The notes: generated by a model from the sequence alone, not told the origin. DNA of 6,136 nt from Treponema sp. (GCA_031267115.1 JAIRZS010000258.1:1-6136), one strand, 5' to 3'. Shown: positions 1-5,935, counted from the stretch's first letter. A program made the numbers and translations.

Positions 1-302
1 CGGATGGTTTCTTCGACAGGAACCACGAAGATCTTCCCGTCGCCGATTTCCCCGCTCTTTGCGCCCCGGATGATGGCGTCTATCGTGGGCTTGACAAAAT
101 TATCGTTTACGCCGATTTCGATGCGTATCTTCTTTAAAAGATTCACCTCAATATCAACGCCCCGGTAATGTTCGGTATAACCTTTCTGCTGACCGCAGCC
201 CATAGCATTGGTAACCGACATCTTAAAAACTTCCGCCTTATATAGTTCCTGCTTAACTTCATTCAGCATGTGGGGCTGGATATAGGCAATAATCAATTTC
301 AT
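1..302 (-). CDS. glnK: P-II family nitrogen regulatory protein (GlnK-like), 3' end cut by window edge
   Basis: This gene encodes a P-II signalling protein, a cytoplasmic trimer that senses ATP/ADP and 2-oxoglutarate and, when encoded beside amtB, usually plugs the AmtB channel. I translated it by hand: 100 full codons plus two bases of Arg101 are visible, and the last dozen or so residues lie outside the window. Numbering matches E. coli GlnB without gaps: Gly37, Gln39 and Lys40 lead into the T-loop (GYTEHYRG, residues 41-48), and the B-loop SGEIGDGK (83-90) is intact. Residue 51, the uridylylated tyrosine in enterics, is Ile here (GVDI in place of GAEY), so control by uridylylation at that site is excluded. 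The start is supported by GGAGG at 309-313, six bases before the ATG. The gene begins 16 bp after the amtB stop and is surely cotranscribed with it. The order amtB-glnK is the reverse of the enteric glnK-amtB order. The family call is firm; glnK rather than glnB rests on context. Confidence 0.93.
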   Translation of the reverse strand, partial: MKLIIAYIQPHMLNEVKQELYKAEVFKMSVTNAMGCGQQKGYTEHYRGVDIEVNLLKKIRIEIGVNDNFVKPTIDAIIRGAKSGEIGDGKIFVVPVEETI

Positions 303-318
303 CTCTTTCCTCCTTCCC

Positions 319-1680
319 TTACATGTTGCTGAAAATCTGGAAGCCCGTGTAGGCTTCGGCCTTATGTTCGCTCAGATCAAGACCGACCAATTCCGTCTTG
401 GGACTGGCCCGGAGCCCGGTTATCGCCTTGATGATGAAGAAGAGAACCAGGCTGACTATAGCCGCCCAAGCGCCGACCGCCAGGACGCCTATGGCCTGTA
501 TTCCCAACTGGGTAAACCCGCCCCCATGGAGGAGGCCGAGTACGCCGTCACCGGGAGCATTGGCCCAGATACCCACGGCCAGAGTGCCCCAGATACCGCA
601 CACAAGGTGTACGGAACTGGCGCCCACAGGATCGTCAATCTTCAGCACTTTGTCGATAAACTCTACGGCGAGGATGACCAGGACCCCGGCTATAAGGCCG
701 ATGGCAATCGAAGCGCCGGGAGAGACCACCGCGCAGGGGGCGGTGATACCCACAAGACCCGCCAGAAGGCCGTTCAGGGTCATGGACGCGTCGGGCTTTT
801 TGAACCATATCCAGGAGAAGATCAGGGCGCTGACCGCGCCGGCGGAAGCCGCGAGACAGGTGGTTACGGCGACCCGACCAATGGCAAGGCCGCTCCAGAT
901 ACCGCCTTCCCCTATGGCGGCGGTACCGGTCGAGGCGCTGTTGAAGCCGAACCACCCGAAGAAGAGGAGCAGCACGCCTAGGGCGGCGTAAGGGATGTTA
1001 TGGCCCGGGAAGGCCTTAACGCTCACGAGACCGTCCGGCCCTTTGTTGTACTTACCGATCCGGGGGCCGACAACCGCGGCGCCCATAAGAGCCGCCCAGC
1101 CGCCTACGGAATGAACCACCGTGGAACCGGCAAAATCGTGGAAGCCAAGTTCGGCGAGCCAGCCGCCGCCCCAGATCCAATGGCCGGAAATAGGATAGAT
1201 AAAAGCGGAGATAAAACAAGTGTAAATCAGGTAGGACTTGAACTGGGTCCGTTCCGCCATGGCGCCGGATACTATCGTGGCGGAGGTGGCGGCAAATATC
1301 ACCTGGAAAAACCAGCTCTTGTAAAAGTTGCCGGTCCCAATGTCCAATGTCATAGGCCCGTTGAAGAACTGGGAACCCCCGATGAGCCCGCCAATGTCGT
1401 CCCCATACATGAACCCCCAGCCTATGGCCCAGTACACAATAGCGCCGAAGCAGAAGTCCATCACGTTTTTCATGGTGATGTTGGTGGCGTTTTTCGCCCT
1501 GGTTAAACCGGTTTCCACAAGGGCAAAGCCTGCCTGCATGATGAATACCAGGATGGAGCCTATAAAGAGCCACACCACATCCAGGGAAAAACCCAGACTC
1601 TCAATACTTTCCTGGGCGAAAAGGGAAGCGCCCCCCGCGCACAGAAGCAGTACTGCCAAAACGAACAATTTTTTTCGCAC
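319..1680 (-). CDS. amtB: Ammonium transporter AmtB (Amt/Mep/Rh family), 453 aa
   Basis: This is a trimeric inner-membrane ammonium channel. I chose the GTG at 1680 because AGGAGG lies nine bases before it; a longer reading from a TTG at 1725 would overlap that ribosome site. From the GTG, residues 1-22 form a signal peptide (RKK, a hydrophobic core, then SLFA before QES), as in E. coli AmtB. About eleven membrane helices follow. Pore residues align with E. coli AmtB: Phe129 and Phe246 (Phe107 and Phe215, the gate and binding-site phenylalanines), Trp170 (Trp148), Asp182 (Asp160), and the twin histidines His190 (VVHSVGGW) and His358 (SVHLVCGIWG). The C-terminal tail keeps the GLDLSEHKAEAY type of motif that contacts GlnK. 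All key residues are present, so it should be a functional transporter. The gene is followed by a P-II gene and preceded by a consensus sigma-54 promoter, which indicates control by nitrogen status. The amtB call is secure. Confidence 0.97.
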   Translation of the reverse strand: MRKKLFVLAVLLLCAGGASLFAQESIESLGFSLDVVWLFIGSILVFIMQAGFALVETGLTRAKNATNITMKNVMDFCFGAIVYWAIGWGFMYGDDIGGLIGGSQFFNGPMTLDIGTGNFYKSWFFQVIFAATSATIVSGAMAERTQFKSYLIYTCFISAFIYPISGHWIWGGGWLAELGFHDFAGSTVVHSVGGWAALMGAAVVGPRIGKYNKGPDGLVSVKAFPGHNIPYAALGVLLLFFGWFGFNSASTGTAAIGEGGIWSGLAIGRVAVTTCLAASAGAVSALIFSWIWFKKPDASMTLNGLLAGLVGITAPCAVVSPGASIAIGLIAGVLVILAVEFIDKVLKIDDPVGASSVHLVCGIWGTLAVGIWANAPGDGVLGLLHGGGFTQLGIQAIGVLAVGAWAAIVSLVLFFIIKAITGLRASPKTELVGLDLSEHKAEAYTGFQIFSNM

Positions 1681-1689
1681 CTTCTTTAT

Positions 1690-1695
1690 CCTCCT
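1690..1695 (-). promoter_or_regulatory. Shine-Dalgarno that fixes the amtB start at GTG
   Basis: AGGAGG on the minus strand lies nine bases before the GTG at 1680. It falls inside the longer TTG-initiated reading frame, which has no comparable site, so the GTG is the likely start and the signal peptide begins at once. Confidence 0.85.
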
Positions 1696-1769
1696 ACAGT
1701 TGTTGATGATATGAGGCTGTTCCAAAGCCAGCCGGGTTTTGGACCAAGCTCACGTTACTGCGATTTATT

Positions 1770-1785
1770 AGCAACATCCGTGCCA
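1770..1785 (-). promoter_or_regulatory. Sigma-54 (-24/-12) promoter of amtB-glnK
   Basis: Read on the minus strand the site is TGGCACG-GATG-TTGCT, an exact match to the sigma-54 consensus TGGCACG-N4-TTGCW with the invariant GG and GC correctly spaced. Counting from the -12 GC, transcription should begin near 1759 (an A on the minus strand), giving a leader of about 79 nt before the GTG at 1680. Sigma-54 promoters need an AAA+ activator bound upstream, and the adjacent upstream gene encodes one. The leader could form a small hairpin (1715-1719 with 1729-1733), which I would not weight. Confidence 0.92.
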
Positions 1786-1793
1786 AAATCATA

Positions 1794-1820
1794 ATAAAAA
1801 CGAAAAAAATAAAAAAAATT
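1794..1820. other. A/T homopolymer tracts just upstream of the -24 element
   Basis: Runs of A on the plus strand (five, seven and eight long with short interruptions) begin within about ten bases of the -24 box. Phased A/T tracts can bend DNA and help an enhancer-bound activator reach sigma-54 polymerase. I found no good IHF consensus here. Beyond this, 1821-1915 is GC-rich, with a perfect palindrome CCGGCGCCGG at 1835-1844 and no convincing gene. Confidence 0.3.
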
Positions 1821-1954
1821 GAAATTCGGGCATTCCGGCGCCGGTTTTGGCGGAAAACAGGCCCCGGCGCGGCAAGCGCGGGCCGGAGATTCGGCGCGGT
1901 ATTCAGGTGGATTTTCGGACAGGGCAAATCCAGGGTAAATTTAAGATAGATGCG

Positions 1955-1984
1955 ATAATTTTTCCTACAAAAATGTAGTATCAA
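1955..1984 (-). promoter_or_regulatory. Possible second, sigma-70-type amtB promoter overlapping a dyad
   Basis: On the minus strand, TTGATA (1984-1979) and AATTAT (1960-1955) are separated by 18 bases, and the dyad at 1964-1979 fills most of that spacer. The -10 match is only four of six, and the transcript would have a leader of about 270 nt running through the sigma-54 promoter. The layout resembles that of the nifA promoter, which is the main reason to list it. Confidence 0.3.
1964..1979. promoter_or_regulatory. Dyad operator/enhancer candidate, site 1
   Basis: The plus strand reads CCTACA-AAAA-TGTAGT, with CTACA and TGTAG as perfect inverted arms around four bases. Its centre is about 212 bp upstream of the predicted sigma-54 start of amtB. 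It agrees with the copy in the nifA promoter at 11 of the 12 arm positions and lies 31 bp from site 2. The binding protein is unknown from sequence alone; the nearby NifA-like protein is the leading candidate. Confidence 0.6.
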
Positions 1985-1994
1985 TAGCAAAAAA

Positions 1995-2010
1995 GGTACA
2001 TTTTCGTAGT
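1995..2010. promoter_or_regulatory. Dyad operator/enhancer candidate, site 2
   Basis: The plus strand reads GGTACA-TTTT-CGTAGT, a less symmetric version of site 1 that matches the nifA copy at 10 of 12 arm positions. The 31-bp centre-to-centre distance from site 1 puts both on the same face of the helix, as for tandem activator sites at sigma-54 promoters. A weaker look-alike (TATACATTTTCTTGCT) sits at 2065-2080. Confidence 0.55.
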
Positions 2011-2119
2011 TATTACAATGAAATTACTGCTTATCCATAACATAAGACTGCGTATTTCGCATATTATACATTTTCTTGCTAATTTATGATATTTTGTTCG
2101 AGGCGCTGCTATTCAGGAA

Positions 2120-2158
2120 CCCGCTTGCCGGCCTGCGGGAAAGGCCCCGCGGCGGGGC
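2120..2158 (-). terminator. Paired GC hairpins after nifA, weak terminator candidate
   Basis: Just past the nifA stop, two GC stems follow each other on the minus strand: GCCCCGC with GCGGGGC (2144-2150 with 2152-2158) and CCCGC with GCGGG (2120-2124 with 2135-2139). Neither is followed by a long U-run, so termination would be inefficient or factor-assisted. Read-through into the amtB leader is therefore possible. Confidence 0.4.
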
Positions 2159-2161
2159 GGT

Positions 2162-3769
2162 TCATTTAGCGGAGCGGTAGAGGCGCCAGTTGATGGCGTA
2201 ATGGTGAACCCTAAGGCCCATGCGGCGTTCGGTTATGCCCAAGCGGCGGGCCGCGGCGGCTATGTTGCCCTCGCTTATCTTCAGGGCCTCGACGATAAGC
2301 TCCTTTTCAAGCCGGGAAAGGGCCGCCTCCAGCGTAGTGATAGGCTCGGTCTTGGTGGAGGTAGGCGACTGGAGGCTCGGCGGCAGATTATAGGCGTGAA
2401 TCACCATGTCTGAGGAAAGGATCACTGCCCTTTCGATGCAGTTTTCCAGCTCCCGCACATTGCCGGGCCAGGAATAGCTGGTAAGCAGCTCTATGGCCGG
2501 GGAAGATATGCGCTTGATAAGCTTGCTGTTCTTTTCCGCGTACTTTTCCGTAAAGTGATCCGCCAAAAGCATGATATCGCCCTTTCTTTCCCGCAGGGGC
2601 GGGATACGCAGGGGGAATACATTAAGCCGGTAGTAAAGGTCGTCCCGGAAACGGCCGGCCTTGACATCTTCTTCCAGATTCCGGTTGGTGGCGGCGATAA
2701 GCCTGACATCAACCTTGATGACGCCGGTCCCCCCTACCCGTTCCAGCTCCCGTTCCTGAAGCGCCCGGAGCAGTTTGGCCTGGATATGCGGGGAAAGCTC
2801 CCCGATCTCGTCCAGGAAGATCGTCCCCCGGTGGGCAAGCTCAAAGCGCCCCTTGCGCTGGGAATTGGCCCCGGTAAAAGCCCCCTTCTCGTGGCCGAAA
2901 AGCTCGCTTTCGATTATCGATTCAGGCAGGGCCGCGCAGTTCACCTTGATAAACGCCTGCCCCGCCCTTCTGGAAAGCCGGTGCAGTTCCGCGGCCACCA
3001 GTTCTTTGCCCGTCCCGCTTTCCCCGGTGATAAGCACGGTGGCGTCCGCCGGGGCCACCTGGCTGAGCATCTCCCAAACCTGGCGCATGGCGTTCCCTGT
3101 CCCGATAATCGGGCTTTCCGGGGAAATCTTCCCCCCCTGGCCCCGGCCCGCGCGTTCGTCCGCCGGGACTTCCCGCCTCAGCCGGAACTGCTCCTCAAGA
3201 ATACGCTCCCGCAGCTTGGCGGAATCGGCAATTATCGCGGAAACCTTTTCCAGAAATTCCCGGTCCAGGCGCATCTGCCGTTCAAGGAATTCGGGCGGGA
3301 TACGCCGTTCCGCGCTCAAGGTGCCGATCACGGAACCCCCGGAACGTATGGGTACGCAGTAGTAGCTTAGAGACTTAAGATCCCCGCGGGCACGGGTCTT
3401 CGCCCGGTTGAGGAAATGGGTCTCCAGGGACAGATCCGGCGCGCTAATGGTTATCCCGGACTCAAATACCCGGCCCACAAGCCCCTCCCCGAGCCGGTAA
3501 ACGCCCCGGGACTTTTCTTCCGGGGTAAGGCCGTAGGCTTCCTCTATCCTCAGAAGCCCCGTAGCCCGGTCCAGCAGAGTCACCATGCCCCAGGTAAGCC
3601 CGGCCCTGCTTTCCAGCAGGGTCAGGAGAGGGCCCAGGGCGGTCTTCAGCTCCACATGCTTGTCAAAGGTCCGGGCTATGTCAAAGAGAAGCTCAAGCTC
3701 CGCCCGTTCCCATTCGGCGTCCGAAATTTCCCAGGAGCCGATTTTCTGCGCGATGCCGGCATGTTCCAT
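2162..3769 (-). CDS. nifA: NifA-type sigma-54-dependent transcription activator (GAF, AAA+, HTH), 535 aa
   Basis: This is an enhancer-binding protein that hydrolyses ATP to open sigma-54 promoters. A GAF sensor domain (about 25-180) contains the NifA-like stretch YRLGEGLVGRVFESG and an FLNR motif. A charged linker leads to the AAA+ domain (about 218-450), which has Walker A GESGTGKE (249-256), the sigma-54 contact loop GAFTGA (296-301), Walker B GTIFLDE (315-321), arginine-finger region GRFRDDLYYRLNVF (372-385) and sensor II GNVRE (436-440). The C-terminal Fis-type helix-turn-helix (about 500-527) has LGITERRMGLRV, which resembles NifA proteins of anaerobes. The Cys pair typical of oxygen-sensing rhizobial NifA between the AAA+ and HTH domains is absent; only Cys444 is nearby. 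All catalytic motifs are intact. The ATG at 3769 has an in-frame stop just upstream and no Shine-Dalgarno. Likely targets include nif genes outside the window and amtB-glnK. Other GAF activators such as NorR are less likely, judged by the HTH and GAF motifs. Confidence 0.85.
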   Translation of the reverse strand: MEHAGIAQKIGSWEISDAEWERAELELLFDIARTFDKHVELKTALGPLLTLLESRAGLTWGMVTLLDRATGLLRIEEAYGLTPEEKSRGVYRLGEGLVGRVFESGITISAPDLSLETHFLNRAKTRARGDLKSLSYYCVPIRSGGSVIGTLSAERRIPPEFLERQMRLDREFLEKVSAIIADSAKLRERILEEQFRLRREVPADERAGRGQGGKISPESPIIGTGNAMRQVWEMLSQVAPADATVLITGESGTGKELVAAELHRLSRRAGQAFIKVNCAALPESIIESELFGHEKGAFTGANSQRKGRFELAHRGTIFLDEIGELSPHIQAKLLRALQERELERVGGTGVIKVDVRLIAATNRNLEEDVKAGRFRDDLYYRLNVFPLRIPPLRERKGDIMLLADHFTEKYAEKNSKLIKRISSPAIELLTSYSWPGNVRELENCIERAVILSSDMVIHAYNLPPSLQSPTSTKTEPITTLEAALSRLEKELIVEALKISEGNIAAAARRLGITERRMGLRVHHYAINWRLYRSAK

Positions 3770-3775
3770 GGGGAG

Positions 3776-3804
3776 ATAATACTACGCGAATGTAGGATTT
3801 TCAA
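3776..3804 (-). promoter_or_regulatory. Sigma-70 promoter of nifA, predicting a leaderless mRNA
   Basis: On the minus strand, TTGAAA (3804-3799) and TATTAT (3781-3776) are separated by exactly 17 bases. Only CTCCCC separates the -10 from the ATG at 3769, so the expected start, about seven bases past the -10, is on or beside the A of the ATG. This fits the missing ribosome site. A dyad fills the spacer, so a bound protein would block polymerase. Confidence 0.7.
3781..3796. promoter_or_regulatory. Dyad operator in the nifA promoter, site 3
   Basis: Read on the minus strand this is CCTACA-TTCG-CGTAGT, the same pattern as the two copies upstream of amtB. It lies between the -35 and -10 and shares one base with the -10, which is a typical repressor position. 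If the NifA-like protein itself binds here, nifA would limit its own expression. Confidence 0.6.
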
Positions 3805-3847
3805 GCGCCGGTAATTAGGAAAATTCGTGCCGCCGTTTCTCTGTTCC

Positions 3848-4024
3848 CTGCTTCTTCTACTTCTTCGACTTTTTCGACTTTGCGGTAAAATCCTGGACTT
3901 CAATGCCTGGGGGGTAGCCGGAGACCCCGCACCCGGCCGGGGCCGGGGTGGAGGCTCCGGCGCAGGGGGGCCGGACGGCGGCCTTTTTTGCCTGCGCCCG
4001 CCTCCCGGTAACAGGCCCCCCCCC
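3848..4024 (-). repeat. GC-rich foldback repeat, copy A (inverted relative to copy B)
   Basis: Read on the minus strand, this stretch shares ordered blocks with the plus strand at 5964-6136. The blocks are G7 plus CCTGTTACC (4022-4007), then 32 bases, then CCGGCCCCCC (3974-3965), TACCCCCC (3916-3909), ATTTTACC (3891-3884), and a purine-rich end with GTC-AAGAAGT-AAG spacing. The GC part is full of stems: GCCGGAG/CTCCGGC enclosing ACCCCG/CGGGGT (3917-3961), and GGAGGC plus GGCGCAGG pairing across 3950-4005. The element fills most of the gap between the divergent genes. Short plus-strand frames here (such as one at 3827-4051) are proline/glycine/leucine-rich and look like by-products of GC repeats. 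I see no gene. Confidence 0.65.
3969..3989 (+). other. Terminator-like hairpin inside repeat copy A
   Basis: GGCCG (3969-3973), a five-base loop, CGGCC (3979-3983) and then six T form the shape of an intrinsic terminator on the plus strand. No gene runs into it, since the flanking genes diverge, and the matching part of copy B lacks the T-run. I treat it as part of the repeat unless a small RNA is found here. Confidence 0.35.
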
Positions 4025-4071
4025 GTTCCCATCCGGCTCCCCGCGGCTTAATTTAATTCTTCCGATGTTGT

Positions 4072-4090
4072 GTATTTTATTAAGAAATAC
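4072..4090. promoter_or_regulatory. Short AT-rich dyad upstream of the flavoprotein gene
   Basis: GTATTT (4072-4077) and AAATAC (4085-4090) form perfect six-base arms around seven bases in an AT-rich island. It differs from the CTACA dyads. It could be an operator for the plus-strand gene, but a match this short may be chance. Confidence 0.25.
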
Positions 4091-4113
4091 TTGCCGGTTC
4101 CCGCGCTTTCGAA

Positions 4114-4142
4114 TTGACGGGGCTATTTCCCAAGGATAAGCT
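4114..4142 (+). promoter_or_regulatory. Weak sigma-70 promoter candidate for the flavoprotein gene
   Basis: TTGACG (4114-4119) and TAAGCT (4137-4142) are 17 bases apart. The -35 is good and the -10 poor (three of six). The leader would be about 60 nt. No CTACA-type dyad is present, so this gene does not appear to share control with nifA and amtB. Confidence 0.3.
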
Positions 4143-4210
4143 AAAAGTGATGATTCTGCGGAGGCGGAGAGGAAGACGAAGCGCCGCGTTGTTATTGGAT
4201 TTGAAAAAAT

Positions 4211-5935
4211 ATGAGAAAAAAAATAATCATTATAGGGGGGGTCGCGGGCGGCGCTTCCGCTGCCGCGCGGCTCCGCAGGCTTGATGAACAGGCCGAAATA
4301 ATCTTATTCGAGCGGGGGCCCCATGTATCGTTTGCCAACTGCGGCCTTCCGTATTATACCGGCGGGAAGATCTCCGACAGGGCCAAACTGGAACTGCTAA
4401 CGCCGGAAGACTTTTACGACCGTTTCTTTGTGGATGTACGGGTACGGGAAGAGGTCCTCTCCGTAAACCGCGGCGGGGGAACGGTAACGGTGAAAAGCTA
4501 CAACACCGGCAAAACATATACGGAAAACTTCGACGTGCTTGTCCTCGCCCCGGGGGCGGAACCCGTACAGCCCAATATCGAAGGCATTGACCTGAGCAGG
4601 GTCTTTACCCTGCGCACCATCCCCGACGCCATGAAAATAAGGGAATACATCGACAACGCCCGGCCCGCGAGCGCGGCGGTAATTGGCGGCGGGGCAACCG
4701 GCGTGGAGATGGCGGAAAACCTCCTGAACGCGGGCATCAATGTAACCATTGTCGAAACGCTTGATCAGCTGATCTCCCCGATCGACTATGAAATGGCCTG
4801 CATAGTACACCGTTACCTGGAGAACCGCGGCGTAAAGCTGATTTTTAATAGCAAGGTGGAATCCATCGCCGAAGACGGCGATTCCCTAAGAATTGCCCTG
4901 GACAAAGGCTCCATCCGGGCGGATATGCTCATCATGGCCGTGGGGGTAAAGCCCGAAAGCGCCCTTGCCGAAGCGGCGGCCCTTGAATTAAACGAGAGGG
5001 GAGGTATCATCGTAGGGCCTGATATGCGTACAAGCGATCCCCACATCTACGCCGTAGGCGCCGCCATAGAGACAAACGACTTTGTCACGGACCGGAAGCT
5101 GTCGGCCGCCCTGGCGGGCCCGGCCAGCAAACAGGGGCGCATAGCCGCCGGCAGCATTTGCGGGCTGGACGAAAACTACCGGGGAATTCAGGGATCGGCC
5201 ATCATAAAAATATTCGACATGGCCGCCGCTTCCACAGGCATTAACGAAAAAACCGCCAAAAAACTTTTGCTTGATTATGACAAATCCTATACATTCTCCC
5301 CGAACCACGCGGAGTACTACCCCGGCGCGCGGGAAATGGCCATCAAATTAATTTATAACAAAAAAGACGGAAAACTCCTCGGCGCGCAGGCCGTCGGGTT
5401 CGAGGGAGTGGACAAACGCTGCGATGTCTTTGCCACGGCAATCCACGGCGGGATGACCGTGTCCGACCTGGGCGAACTGGAACTCTGCTACGCCCCGCCA
5501 TTCTCATCCGCAAAGGACCCCGTCAATGCGGCGGGCTTTACCGCGGAAAACGCGCTCAGGGGCCGGGTGCGGAATTTCCACTGGCATGACGTTCAGAATC
5601 TGCCCCGGGACGGCAGCGTACAGCTTGTAGATGTCCGCGACGCCCAGGAATACAGCGGGGGAAGCATCGACGGTTTTATGAATATCCCCCTGGACAATAT
5701 CAGGGACAGCATAATCGAACTCGACAAAAACAAGCCGGTTTATATTTGCTGCCGCACAGGGCTGCGCGGCTACATCGCGTCAAGAATTCTTGACCAGTAC
5801 GGGTTTGAAGTCTACAACCTTTCCGGCGGCTGCCTCCTTTACAGCACAGTCTGCCCGCCGCCCGCAGCGGCAAGCTCCGAACCCGTTCCCCGCCGCAAGC
5901 TGGAGAACGCGCGTCCCCAGGCCATGCCCCGGTAG
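4211..5935 (+). CDS. CoA-disulfide reductase/NADH oxidase-type flavoprotein with C-terminal rhodanese domain, 574 aa
   Basis: This belongs to the CoADR-RHD class of pyridine nucleotide-disulfide oxidoreductases, whose members reduce CoA disulfide, CoA persulfide or polysulfide with NAD(P)H; some act as NADH oxidases. The FAD Rossmann motif is GGVAGGASAAARLRR (9-23), the active-site cysteine is Cys44 in SFANCGLPYY, and the NAD(P) motif is GGGATGVE (159-166). The dimerisation domain ends with ELCYAPPFSSAKDPVN (424-439), keeping the conserved tyrosine (Tyr427). The rhodanese domain (about 455-545) has a CRTGLRGY loop with Cys514 as the likely persulfide carrier. One oddity is the second FAD motif, IYAVGAAIE (279-287), where the nearly invariant Asp of YAVGDA is Ala284. 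The ATG follows an in-frame TGA and has only a weak GGA upstream. Runs of eight A and seven G lie in the first 31 bases. No signal peptide is seen, so it is cytoplasmic. Class assignment is firm; the physiological substrate cannot be told from sequence, and a role in sulfur metabolism or oxidative defence is inference. Confidence 0.9.
   Translation: MRKKIIIIGGVAGGASAAARLRRLDEQAEIILFERGPHVSFANCGLPYYTGGKISDRAKLELLTPEDFYDRFFVDVRVREEVLSVNRGGGTVTVKSYNTGKTYTENFDVLVLAPGAEPVQPNIEGIDLSRVFTLRTIPDAMKIREYIDNARPASAAVIGGGATGVEMAENLLNAGINVTIVETLDQLISPIDYEMACIVHRYLENRGVKLIFNSKVESIAEDGDSLRIALDKGSIRADMLIMAVGVKPESALAEAAALELNERGGIIVGPDMRTSDPHIYAVGAAIETNDFVTDRKLSAALAGPASKQGRIAAGSICGLDENYRGIQGSAIIKIFDMAAASTGINEKTAKKLLLDYDKSYTFSPNHAEYYPGAREMAIKLIYNKKDGKLLGAQAVGFEGVDKRCDVFATAIHGGMTVSDLGELELCYAPPFSSAKDPVNAAGFTAENALRGRVRNFHWHDVQNLPRDGSVQLVDVRDAQEYSGGSIDGFMNIPLDNIRDSIIELDKNKPVYICCRTGLRGYIASRILDQYGFEVYNLSGGCLLYSTVCPPPAAASSEPVPRRKLENARPQAMPR

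Noticed and set aside
364..991. Two long plus-strand open frames across amtB
   Set aside because: They lie antisense to amtB, which has full family identity, and their translations are low-complexity with no recognisable domain.
635..1573. Minus-strand frames overlapping amtB in another phase
   Set aside because: They are Arg/Gly/His-rich out-of-frame readings of the amtB sequence.
1965..1978. BlaI/MecI/CopY-type operator reading of CTACA-N4-TGTAG
   Set aside because: The TACA/TGTA arms fit, but the spacer is four bases where those families typically have about two, and no such repressor gene is in the window.
1694..1990. 98-aa minus-strand open frame between nifA and amtB
   Set aside because: It crosses the sigma-54 promoter, the A/T tracts and the GC-rich patch, has no ribosome site, and its composition shifts abruptly with the DNA under it.
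1786..2161. Canonical NifA box TGT-N10-ACA upstream of amtB
   Set aside because: Each TGT and ACA in the stretch was checked by hand and none has the partner at the right distance; the nearest is TGT-N10-GCA at 1974-1989.
2555..3370. 271-aa plus-strand open frame across nifA
   Set aside because: It is antisense to the intact AAA+ domain, proline/arginine-rich and without a domain; it is a by-product of codon bias.
3827..4139. Two short plus-strand frames in the divergent gap
   Set aside because: Their composition comes from the foldback repeat and a pyrimidine-rich repeat (CTTCTTC); no ribosome site or conserved motif is visible.
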